Shown one piece after another: positions 20,681-34,223 of a DNA stretch of 64,000 nt (position 1 is its first letter; each line of letters opens with the position of its first letter). Source of the stretch: Oidiodendron maius Zn. Taxonomy: Eukaryota > Ascomycota > Leotiomycetes > Myxotrichaceae. Position numbers and translations under genes: made by a program. The stretch spans positions 1,192,245-1,256,244 of the forward strand of contig KN832873.1 in assembly GCA_000827325.1 (NCBI GenBank), written 5' to 3'. The notes under the pieces were generated by a model. It did no database searches. It saw nothing but the letters and a program-made list of their open reading frames with translations, and was not told the origin of the DNA.

Positions 20681-22161
20681 TTAGACGCTGCCGACAGCAT
20701 TCTTCGCAGCGTTAATATAATCCTTGGGGTCGTAGCTAGGAGCCAATCCACCGAAGAGGACGAAGATGGTGACAACGACCAGGCCGAAGATCAGAACCTT
20801 GCGCATGGCGGGGCGCGTGGAGCCAAACTCGGCCCAGGCGCGGTTGGCCTGCGACAAGTATTCCTTTATCTTCTCCTTGCCAAACTTGAACCAGAGCATT
20901 CCAAGAAGGGCGATGGAATAGCCGAACATCTGGAGGTGGGTGATCATGGTTCCCCAGATGAGGACAGAGGCGATAACGAGGAGGATATCCTTCAGGACAC
21001 CGCAGAGTGTCAGGACGAGACCAGAGGTCTTTCCAATCTGAGCAGGGATTAGCAGTTTGCAGATAATAGCAATAATTAACCCTGGGGCTTACCAAGAAGA
21101 CGACAGCCACGTTCAGCATGAATGCACATGCAGCATTGGCAATGAAGATAGGTATGCCGATAGCATTGAATTCTTCCATTGTGACTTGCGGAACCTCCAT
21201 AAAGAGAGCCACAATGGTGTTCATAACGGCGCAGACCGGGGCGAAGTAGTACAGGGAGACAAGGGGATCCATCTTGTACTCGGCGCCATTCAACAAGGTC
21301 TCAACGAGGTTGATTCTGACAGCTTCGAAGATGAGACCTGCGAGTTGGTACAGGAAGCCGGCCAGGACAAAGTCAATCTCGCCGAAGGAGGCAATGACGA
21401 CACCGAGGACGATAAAGGAGACATTGAAGAGCTTCATGAAGTTGACCTCTTCAACCCTGAGAGCCCAACTAGTGATGAGAACTGCGACAGGCATAGTAGC
21501 CTGGTACGGTCAGTTGCTGTTTGCAGTTGTAGTAGGGCAGATTCGGCATACCTTGAGCATTTGGATGAAAGAGACGCTCAGGTACAGGTAGGTCATGTTG
21601 CCGCACATCAGACTCAAGCTGAAGGCGACGCCAATGGGGACAATGGCCCGCAGGTAAACGCGGCCCGTCATCTTGATCTTCTTGCGCCCATCCAGGAGGG
21701 TGGTAGTGCGCGCCAGGACCTGGGTCATAATTGTCGAGAAGGTGAGATGCCATGCTGTCAAGAGGATGGGGTATTCTGCACATTGTGAGCGACGGCTCGC
21801 GGGCGGTCGTCGCCATCATCGAAGGGGCAGGAGGAACAGGAGGGAGAGCACATACTGAACTTGAGGGTCGACAAGATCCACTTGTTGAAGAGAATGACTC
21901 CTCCACTGAGCGAGATCCAGAAACTGCGAAAAAGGATGAGGGTTAGTGCCAGGTTGGCAGAACTTGGGAGGGGGTCGTCGACGCGAGCAGTGCCATTCAC
22001 ATGTTGAAAGGGCCAACTTACACGACATAGGCGGCCGCTGGAAGACCAGCCTCTGGAGCAGGTGCCGCCTTCTTCTCAACGTCTGGGTTTGTGGTGGGGA
22101 GGATAGGAGCGTCAGCAGGCCTGGACATGTCGCCAGAAACGCGGACCTTTTCTTCAGCCAT
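20681..22161 (-). CDS. glfB: Golgi nucleotide-sugar transporter of the TPT family, probably UDP-galactofuranose transporter GlfB, 398 aa
   Basis: Five exons on the minus strand: 22161-22022, 21923-21856, 21775-21552, 21500-21093 and 21037-20681. All use GT-AG and together give 1197 nt in frame. About ten hydrophobic segments can be counted, starting with VVFWISLSGGVILFNKWILS and including FIVLGVVIASFGEIDFVLAG, then KTSGLVLTLCGVLKD and the C-terminal VLIFGLVVVTIFVLFGG. The FNKW and KTSGLVLT segments are hallmarks of the triose-phosphate/nucleotide-sugar translocator family. It is divergent from the UDP-galactopyranose mutase gene. In Aspergillus fumigatus glfB, the UDP-Galf transporter, lies beside glfA, and this context is my main reason for the assignment. 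The family alone would only support a generic sugar-phosphate or nucleotide-sugar exchanger. Substrate is inferred; fold is clear. Confidence 0.75.
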
Positions 22162-23779
22162 TGTATGCGAGGGACAACCGAGAGATGAACGAGTGTACTG
22201 GCTGGCTGGCGTCAGGCAGAAGGATCACCAACTCTATCGCAAGAAAGAGGCTGCGGGACAAAGGGATGGAAAGGGAGATGGAGGAGGTTGGTCGGAGGAG
22301 TTGAAGAGGAGAGGAGAGGAGAAGGGAGGAAGGATGCTGGAAGGCTTGGAAGGAATTAAAAGGGATAGCACGGGACTCGCGTATACGGGGCGCCTGTGCA
22401 ACGACATGGTACAAGGAAATGTATGGGCAGGACTATGCGGCTTGAGGTACCCAGGATTAGCGCAACAATCCTATTTTCTACGACCGCACGATGAACAGGC
22501 TGATAATTATTACGGCGTTCCGTTGGATAAGGGCTGTGAAAGGGGGCCAATCGCACACGAGGCGGAGCCGTGGCCAACAACACGCAAGCCAGCCAGCGAG
22601 AGGCGAAATCAGGATACGGAGAAAGTGGCCACTTCCACCCCGATCCGGCTGGAATAGGGGGAGGAGATGAGGTCGACGGGGATGCACCTCGCACCAGTCT
22701 CAGGCGCGCGGAGGGTAAGAATAGTATCAGTCTCTGCTCATAGGCTGATCACCGCTGGCGAAGTCTCCGGCCCCGTCTGTAGGCGCTGTCATAGGCCCAT
22801 GCCTGGAAGCAGGTATCCCGAGTCCACAATTAAAAGCTTCTTCCTTTCCTCGAGACACCAGTTCCCACCGCTCCACTGCCTCGCGCCGTTGACGGGAGTC
22901 GCGCCGATCGGGTTTCACGTCGCAATGCTGGTGGGGCGCCTGTGAAATGATGAAAGCCCACACCAGCCGACCATCGCAATTCGCCCACGGTCAATCATTC
23001 CTGCAACCAGCCGACCTGGGTGGTGGCTGCAGGGGGGCCGCTTTGGGCCAATTTCGTGCGCTCTGTCGAGCGTGGAGATACTAATGAGGGACCACAGCGA
23101 TGGTAAGCCATCAACGGGAATGGCCAGAGTCAGTCAAAACCGGCTGGGCCACTTCGGGGCAAGACATCGTACGTATCAGATGTTGCAACGACACCCAGAT
23201 CGTCCAGGCGGTCGAGAGATCATCTCCAAAGCTAGAGCCTGGGGGAACGACCGCTCCAAGGCCAGAGGGACAAGACCAGACATCAGTGCCAGGACAACGA
23301 CGTTCATGTCTTTGAGCAACCTGGTCGCCACAGACCCCGTGCACAACACAGGCTCGAGAGTGGTGGTATATTTATCTCTGGGTGACCTGCCTTGCTAGGG
23401 GAACACGATCATAGTAACGTTGAAAATAATTTAAATATCCAAGCAATCATAATTATCTTGCCGTACCGCAGTTCACGCATCGCTAAGGCAGCCACAGGCA
23501 CAAATTTGGGCTCGTATTCAGGCTAGTCCTGATCGGGCCTCTATATAAACATCCCTGCCCAAATAAATCCAAACCCCTCCCCACCGACACTGGCGGATGG
23601 TGATTTCTCTCTCCCTCTCCTATTCAACTCCCAACTGTCCTCGAACAGATCTCCTCCTCTGTCCCTCCTTCTTCTGCAGATTGCTCTCCGCGAGTGATTC
23701 TTCCTGTCATCTTACAAGGCATTGCCCTGCGCAATCCCCTCTATCTACACCCCCTTGCACTCTGTTATCAACTCTCAAG
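22162..23779. promoter_or_regulatory. shared divergent promoter region glfB / glfA
   Basis: 1.6 kb separate the two start codons. The part next to glfB is rich in G and A on the plus strand (C/T on the coding strand), and the part next to glfA (23580-23779) is C/T-rich, so both look like leaders. An AT-rich island lies at 23420-23460, and TATATAAAC at about 23541-23549 could be a TATA element for glfA. Long open frames here, such as 22091-22657, are antisense to the glfB leader and do not look like protein. Confidence 0.5.
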
Positions 23780-25811
<2,032 letters not shown>

Positions 25812-26703
25812 ATGTGAATACGATTAGAGTCATGCGGTAGGGAATAAAAAAGGGCATATGTGGGGGTTTTCAGTTACGGGGTATACAAGCCTATCTCGGC
25901 AAATTTGCAATATTTCTCTCGGCTGTCGCATGCGTAGGATACGAGATACAGTTGCTTTTCATGTTAGGGGCCGTAGATACAAACGTCTGCAATTATACAT
26001 ACTAGACAACATCAGCGATTGCGCGTCGAGGGGCTCGCATGTCGATTAACCTTCTTCGCAGGTAGTGGTGCATAGAGAAATAGAGAAGAGCATCCCCTTG
26101 AGGGCCTTTCTTACGTCAACTAGCATTTTGGAAATACTGCTACCGTACAGTTGCATGCACTTAGGGCATGGGGTTTAGTGTCATCCAACGACTGCAATCA
26201 AGCTGGGCCTGGAGTGGGTTTTACGCCACACCTGAAATCTCCGCCGTCCTGGCCAGAACTTCCCCCCACTAATGCGTAACGGTCCCTCTATGCTGCTGCA
26301 GGTGAAAGCGAGCGTCTAAAAGTCCATAAGCGGACATACCACAACGATGGCTATTGCACTTCTCGACCAGAAGAAATCATCTACAGAAGTGAGATACAGA
26401 GAGATTCCTCATCTCCCAGATCACGGGACCAGCCTGCAGCGTCAGCAGCGTGACGTTGAACTAACCGCCTTGGCAGAAATCGCTCGTTGTGCACAATATC
26501 GCCGACACCCCGGTATTTAGTGATAAAGCTCTGGGTCTCCCTCATACTGCATCCCACGCAGGTCGCCTACAACGCAACTGCTGTATTCCGGATAACCTCA
26601 GATGAACCTGCACCCAGCAACCCTCGACATCTCCCCATCCTAAGATCCTCATCACAGAGGCCCGCTGTTCCCAGAGACATGATATGAGTGCCGTGCAGTC
26701 ACA
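25812..26703. other. intergenic region glfA - histidine kinase
   Basis: 892 bases between genes on the same strand. The right part (26270-26700) is probably promoter and leader of the histidine kinase. I see no gene, repeat or RNA. Confidence 0.5.
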
Positions 26704-29700
26704 ATGGACGGCGCTGCCACTCTGCCCGCAGAGATCCTGGAAGCGCCGCCTCCACGACTCTTCGAGCGATTGCGGCAGATAGCGGGCTACACCTGGGATG
26801 AGTCTCAGGATGTCTACCATTCCAGCTATTCTAACTGGTGAGAAAAGGAATTGATCTCTCATTTATAGGCACATTATCTGAGTTCCCAATAGGATGGTCT
26901 TCGGCAGCAAGAACAAGCCCTCAAGCAGCAGTGTTTCTACCTCCCCCATCTCCCTACATCACGAGTTCTACAGCCCCCCAGAGTCACGCAAGCCTACGAG
27001 CGAGTATGGGAGTGACTCGACTCACTCGCAGGTTGGCAGCTTTGAATGGCTGTCGCGAGACGTGGTCGCCCGAATCTCAACCCACTCCCTTCGTGAGGAG
27101 CGGGCTTTCCACATCTGCAAGAACCTGACTAGATCTGTGGACCCAGATGGCCTCCACATCGCTCGCCCTGTCGATATCGTACGCTTGAATCCCCTCCCGG
27201 GCGACAAGAACCCCTTCATCGTCTCCATCTACGAGCGTGCGGGGATGAACCATCTCGTTCGGTATATTGATAACGGCCCTGCGTGGTATAAAGCTCGGAA
27301 GGTCGGCGATAGGTATGAGGCCGTGCGAGAGAAGTACTATGACAATGAGCCCATACCCCTCGAGATCTTCCTCGACTTTGCTGTAGGCGCGACCGAATGT
27401 CTCGAACTTCTACACAATGGCCAGCGCATAGTGCATGGTGAGATCAGGGGCGACGCCTTCCATTTGAATCTCGACACTGGAAGCGTCAAGCTGATCAACT
27501 TTGGATCTGGTCTTCGCACTTTCGAGCACGGCCTCACCAGCGCAGGATGGTCGACCCTTTCAAAGGAGGTTGGGGCGAAGACGAAGCTGTCATTCATGAG
27601 TCCCGAGCAGACAGGTCGCATGCCTGCTGAGCCAGATAGCCGGACTGATATATACTCCCTCGGTATCCTGTTCTGGACCCTCCTTACGCAACAAGCTGCC
27701 TTTGATGGGGATACCCCGATGGACATTATCCAGGGAGTCCTGAGTAGGCGACTGCCGAGGATTTCTAACTATAGACTCAATGTCCCTGATGTCATTTGCA
27801 AGATCATACAAAAGATGACTGCCAAGGCAATCCATGAACGATATCACTCTGCTAGCGGCTTGCGATATGATCTCGTTGAGGTCCGACGGCTATTGAGCAT
27901 GGGAGACGCCGAGGCCTTAAAGAACTGGGAGATTGCAACAAAAGACGTCTCTTCATTTTTCATCCTTCCTGATATTATGGTGGGCAGGATGGAGGAGCAT
28001 GACAAGGTGGTGAAGGTTATTGACAAAGTGGCTAGGAAGCATATTTTGAGCCAGATGCAAGATGTCAATGGCCTTTCATCCGAGTCAAGCTTGTCCGAAG
28101 GTCGTCTAGAATCATTCGTCGCAACGACTGCTCTTCTAGCCGATCTTTCCAGCGAGGGGGGCAATACAAGCTCCGGTGAAGCAAAATCCGGCTCCCTGGG
28201 TACAACATCCCTGTTTCCCGGTGACCCTAGGTCATTTAAGAGTGGTGCAAACCAAGTTCGATCCGGAACGAGCTCCATGCATAATTCTGGGGAGGGACAA
28301 GAGGTGTCAACGCGTTCTAATCAATCCATTGTCAACTTCAAGATCTGGGAAAAGAATTCCCTTTTAGAGTCAAGAAGTGTGGTTGAGAGCACGAACTCAG
28401 ATTTTACCGGTTCTAGATCGAAGTTGTCTGACGGCGTCGGAGGCGTGACTCGCCATCGCAATGCCCAAAAGTTCCGGCGGAAGGGACGTTGCGAGGTTAT
28501 AAGTATATCCGGTGCTGCTGGCTTAGGAAAGAGTTGTCTCGTTCAATCCGTGCAGGTGGAGGCTCGTCGAAGGGGATACTTTGCCAGCTCAAAGTTCGAC
28601 CAGACCAACACAACTCCCTTTGGACCCGTTCTGAAGCTACTCTCGAGTCTATTTAAGCAGGTCTTTTCAGAGAGCAACACCAACACACCTTTTCACCAGA
28701 TCCTTAAGCAGTATGTCAAACCGGCGTGGCCCATGCTCCATAAGATTCTGCTTCTCCCTGAATTCTTGTTGGGTCCCATAAATGCACCTTCGAAGCCCAC
28801 TCATTCCAATCAACTGTCTCAATCCTATAATAAGAGACTTAGATCAGAGAACGGCCGTCGTGACTCGTCGCCCACGAGTTCGCCTTCCTCCTTGTACAGT
28901 ATGAACTTGGGCACCCAGAGTTCCCAGGACTTTCTACGCGCAGGCGCTGCAACTAAATCCGTTCGCTTGTTGAATACCGTCCTCGAAGTCTTGCGTGTCT
29001 TTACGCAGCACAAATTCATTTGTTTCTGTTTAGACGACCTTCAATTTGCAGACGACGAGTCGCTGGATTTAATTGCGCAGATTGTGTCATCCGGCATGAA
29101 GATGGTAATCATCGTGACCTACAGGCCCGATGAAATACTACCTCAAAGGATTAAGGGAATTATTGAACCTCCTAATACAGAGGGTATCCGTTTGCTTCAC
29201 CCGTGCTTTCATTATCTCGCCCTGCTAACCTCTGACAGAATACATAAAATCTCCTAGCATCGGCATCACTAGAGTAGCCCTGAAACCTATATCCGAAGAC
29301 GACATTGTGCAATACGTTGCCGAAACTCTCTGCCGACCTAAACAGGATATTATCCCGTTGGCTGCAGTTATCCAGTCCAAGACCGCAGGGAGCCCTTTCT
29401 ACATGAGAGAAATGCTCAACACTTGTCACCGAAAGCAGTGCATATGGTATGACTATCAAGAGAATGGCTGGCGTTATGACCTTGATAGGGTATTCAAGCA
29501 CTTTGCAACTAAGAGCTACCACGACATTCTAGACAGCGAATTTATAACCAGTCGACTTAGTGAACTGCCGCCTGTCACAAGATCGATCCTTGCTTGGGCT
29601 TCACTCATTGGCGCTAGTTTTTCATTTGAATTGATCCAAAAGCTTCTCAGCGGTGAATTTAACTACCCAGAGCCCGATGCGGTCAAGGTTTCTGAAGAGC

Positions 29701-32700
29701 TCTGTTGTTTATCGCAGACGGGCAAGGATATTGTCGAAGGGTTACAGCCATCGATCCAGGGGTACATCATCATTCAAACTCAGGATGATGATCGGTTTCG
29801 TTTCGCACATGATCGATACCTTCAGGCCGCAAGGAGTCTTTGCGGGCGTAATCAACCAAAGATGCACTTCATAATAGCGCAGACACTTCTGAAGTATTAC
29901 ACTGCAAACGATCAATTATTGGATACCATTGCATCCCACATCTGTGCGTCAGTGGATATAATCAACGAGCGTGTAGAGCACAGGCAGGCCTTTAGAGAAG
30001 TTCTCTTCGACTGTGCCCAAGCTGCCGCAGAGAGTGGTGCTAGACCGACAGCGATCAAGTACTATACCCATTGCTTTGCCTTATTACAAAGCGATCCGTG
30101 GACTGATGGAGCTGATGTCACCTACGATGAGACCCTCGAACTTTATACGCGAGCCGCCGAATGTTGCGTTTATATGGTCAAATATGAAGAAGCTAAGCAG
30201 CTGCTCGAGACCATAATTGAAAAGGCGAAAACGCCAGTCGACAAAGCCCCTGCGTATGTTCTACGGGCCAGGGTCTATGTACAAGAACGCGATTCGCTTT
30301 CCGCTTTCCGACTATTAAAGATGTGTCTCCGTGCGTTGGATATCGAAGTCGACAGTGATACTAGCTTCGAGAAATGCGATGCCGAGTGGGAGCAGGTTTC
30401 TAATGAGCTCCAGAATGCGACTATGACAGAACTAATCGCCAGACAAATGTCAATAGATTCGAATCTCTCAGTTGTAGGAGCTGTGTTAATAGAGACGATA
30501 TCAGCCGCTTTCTGGACCTGTAGGCTTACTGTAAGCCACCCATCCTACATTCGGAGCATTAACACTTACCTTCACTAGTTTTATCAAATGACGCTCATTA
30601 TGACGAGGACATGGCTCTCACGCGGCAACTTCCCTCAAGCAGATCAAGCATTCACATACCTATCCATGATCGCAATTAACCGGTTCAATAATATCAAATT
30701 CGCTGCCTGGCTAGGCAACACCCGACTCGCCCTGGCAGAGCGATGGCATGATGGCTTCTCCATTCCGCGGGCCGAATCGATATACTACCTGTTCGTTGGT
30801 CACATTCAGACGCCGATACAAGACTCGATCCCGAGACTGGAAGGGACACTTGAGATTGCCCTCCAGACAGGCGATAGAATTTGGACGCTTGTAAATTTTG
30901 GCCTCGTTGGGAACCTGAAATTTTTCGCGTCCGAACATCTTGCCGATCTGGAAGCCTTCTGTACGTATGGATGCGAGGAAGTTCCTCATTGGGAGCGTGA
31001 TATCAGAGGCGGGCCCATGATCATTGCGACGAGGCAGGTGGCGAGGGCGCTTCAGGGAAAGGTAAGAATATTCTTGTCCGAACAGATATTGGACTTTATA
31101 TACTATAGGAGCAAAGCCTGACGATTGAGCATTAGACTTTCTACTTAAACGCAGCAGACATCTTGAGTGATCACCAGCACAACTCTCAAATATATAAATC
31201 TTGGCTAAGAAATGCAGCCCCGAATACAGACCGACAGTTTATCTTCTACGAAGGCCTTGAGATCGCCCCGCTCTTCTTATACGGGTTCCACCAGGAAGCG
31301 ATTAACCTGGGGAATGAAAACCTAAAAGTCATAGATAGTGTTTGGTCGACCCGAATTACTCGATTCTTAATGTTCTTCCACAGTCTGTCTCTGGCCGGAT
31401 TGATGTGGCAGAAGTTGCAAGACCCTATACGCTCTGTCAATCAAGCGAAACCGACTGCCGAGAGCGAAAGGTACGAGTCGGAGCTTCGGGAAGAAGTCTT
31501 GTCAGTCGCGAAGCTTATTCGCTATTTTATGACGAAGATAGAGGACTGGCAAGCTGTTTCTAATGTAAACTACTTTGCGTGGTCGAAGTTGCTAGCGGCT
31601 CAGGTCTCGGAAATGGAAGACGACCACGGTGCTGCCTTGAACGCTTACGAAGAGAGCTTGGATCACGCCTCAGCACACGGCTTTATTTTCGAGGAGGCGC
31701 TCGGCAATTACCTTCTGGCGGGCTTCTTCTTAAGAGTCGGATCTCGCAGACCTGCCAAAGCTGCACTACGAGAAGCTGTGACACTTTATCGCCAATTCGG
31801 CGCTGTCGGAGTTGCAAAACACATCGAGGATGAGCATAGCTTCCTCTTACAAGGCCCGACGAAGAATCTCAGGACGGCAGATATAGGCGTCCAGACAGAT
31901 TTTACGGGCGATTCGGCTCATGTACAATACCGGTCGCTTGTAGGCGACGAAGAGGATGTACGCCAGGTACGAGCGCCATCGATCAGCGAAACCAAAGACG
32001 ACCGTATTGGCGCCTGGCAGGGCGACTCCGCTCGCCCAGCTGCTGGCGGTGGCCTTCCTGCACTCGATATGCTAGATCTGACATCAATCCTAGAGAGTTC
32101 TCAGGTCATCTCTAGTGTGCTGCAGGTCGATCAGCTTCTCAAGACCATGTGCGAGATTATTCTGCAGAACTGCGGAGGCCTAGCAACCATGGCTGCTATC
32201 ATTGTCGAGGATGACGATCCCGTCGGCTGGAGTATCGCTGCAAGTGGAGACCCCGAGAATGGGGCTGTGGCACATATTCCTGGGTTGCCACTCAATGAAA
32301 CCGCGATGGTTGCACGGAATGCCATCTTGTACTGCACGCGATTTCGTGAGTCTGTGTTCCTGCCAAACCTTATCCATGACGAACGATTCAGCAATGTTAG
32401 CGAGTCTTGGGTCGCACGTCATCCAACTGGCAAATCTGTAATCGGGATCCCCATATGCCATGGCGATAAGCCGCTCTTAGGCGTCCTCTATCTTGAAGGA
32501 GAGCCAAATGCGTTCACGGATCGCAACCTCACCGTTCTCCAACTGCTCGTCAATCAAATCGGCATCAGTTACTCCAATGCGTTGACTCTGAAAGAAGTTG
32601 AGAAGGTCTCCGCTTTCAACAACTCCATGGTCGATGTCCAGAAGAAAGCCCTCGCGAAGGCCATCGAAGCCGAGAAGCAGGCGAATGCTGCAAAGGCCGA

Positions 32701-34223
32701 AGCCCTGCGTAACGTCAAACTAGCCGAGGAAGCTGCCAAGGCGAAGTCAATTTTTCTTGCGAATGTCTCCCACGAGCTTCGCACGCCCCTTAATGGCGTC
32801 ATTGGAAACTCTGAATTGCTCAGGGACAGCGATCTTCGTAAAGATCAGGCAGAGATGGCAGACTCTATCCGAGTGTCGGCCGATTTACTTCTGACGGTGA
32901 TCAATGACATCTTAGACTTCTCGAAGATGGAAGCCGACAAGATGAAGCTCTTCATTGTTGCCTTCAATCCTGATGAGATGATTCGTGAAGTTGTGCGGTC
33001 TGTTTCTTACAGCAACCGAGACAAGAGGAGCTCTAAGAATGTCAATATTTTGCAGGATATCAGTCTTCCTCAGTCACTAATATTCGGTGACCCGGTACGC
33101 TTGCACCAGGTTTTAGGAAACCTGATTGGAAATAGCTTGAAATTCACTGAGAATGGCTCGATCACCGTTGGCGCAAGGACAGACCAGGAGACCAAAGACT
33201 CAGTCACTTTGACCTTCTGGGTCAAGGACACGGGCATCGGCATTCCCCAACAACAACTTGCTAAGTTGTTTAGGCCATTCAGTCAGGCTGATGCCAGCAC
33301 AGCTCGTAAATATGGAGGCAGTGGTCTCGGTCTCAGTATTTGCAAGTCGCTCATCGAGTCCATGATGGGAGGAAAGATCCAGCTCGAGAGTACGGAGAAC
33401 GAAGGCACGACTGCCTGGTTTACCGTAACCTTTCCCAAGGCGAATTCTGAAGCTTCTGCAGGTGATAGTCAAGAGAGAGCGGCTCTTAAGGAACCGGCAG
33501 CAAAGCCCGAATCTGGTGAACACGAAACGGTGGTTACGGCACCACCGCACGCAGATTTCTCCTCTATCTCCCGCGACCAGCTACGTATCTGCATCGCAGA
33601 AGATAACCCCATCAACCAGAAGATTGCCATGCAGTTCATGGACAAACTGGGTTTCAGCCATGTTGATGCTTATGACAATGGGTTAGCTGCCGTAGAGGGC
33701 CTACGGAGTAAGGCTCGAGAAGGCAATCCGTACCACATCATTCTCATGGATGTACAGATGCCTGTGTTGGACGGCTATGAAGCCACAAAGCTCTTGCGGC
33801 AAGATCCAATCGACGCTGTCAGAGGGATCCTAGTTATTGCTATGACTGCCTCGGCCATCCAAGGCGATCGAGAGAAGTGCCTCGCATCAGGCATGGACGA
33901 CTACCTCGCCAAACCCGTCCGCTCTGCTGTGTTGAAGAAGAAACTCGATCATTATCTTCAACAAGTTAGTCTTATCCATGCTCGTTCATGATCACGGCTA
34001 ACTTGCAGATACATAGCCTCCACTGATGGTCCCTAACCTCCAGCAGTCGGCCATACTGGTCACGAATAATATAATGGCCGGCTCGTATGAGTCTGACAGC
34101 CCGCCAATCTTTGATACCTCCAATCCAACGAGCCCTGTGCTAACAAATCGATCGAGGCCGCACAACACGCAGCACAAGAATCATGACTTTGAAGGGAACG
34201 GTCTGGAGCGAATTTCGGAGTAG
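26704..34223 (+). CDS. hybrid histidine kinase with N-terminal Ser/Thr-kinase-like domain (Chk1/Mak2/Mak3 type), about 2402 aa
   Basis: Six exons in my model: 26704-26837, 26893-29183, 29239-30530, 30579-31061, 31136-33964 and 34044-34223. Order: protein-kinase-like domain (about 80-380); AAA/NTPase with Walker A GAAGLGKS (585-592) and a Walker-B-like segment FICFCLDDLQFAD; a long helical TPR-like region (about 900-1640); GAF domain (about 1710-1875); coiled linker; histidine kinase with H-box FLANVSHELRTPLNG (phospho-His H1946), N-box HQVLGNLIGNSLKF and G-boxes DTGIGIP and GGSGLGLS; receiver with ILMDVQMPVLDGY (phospho-Asp D2272) and IAMTASAIQ. This is the fungal group with Candida Chk1 and S. 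pombe Mak2/Mak3, upstream of the Ypd1 phosphorelay. The N-terminal kinase has HGE at 226-228 for HRD and NFG at 247-249 for DFG, so phosphotransfer there is doubtful. The C-terminal end has splice alternatives: stop at 33991 unspliced, or at 34026 with acceptor 34008. Confidence 0.85.

Noticed and set aside
20648-21788. Plus-strand frames of 134 and 243 codons
   Set aside because: They are antisense to the transporter exons and cross its introns. The products are Asp/Glu/His-rich mirrors of the membrane-protein codons, not a real protein.
22091-22657. Plus-strand frame of 188 codons upstream of glfA
   Set aside because: It overlaps the glfB first exon and leader on the other strand and reads as low-complexity Gly/Arg/Glu sequence.
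31062-31135. Shorter intron in the histidine kinase ending at the TATAG near 31108
   Set aside because: Using that acceptor leads to an in-frame TAG after eight codons. The acceptor at 31135 restores the family sequence TFYLNAADILSD.
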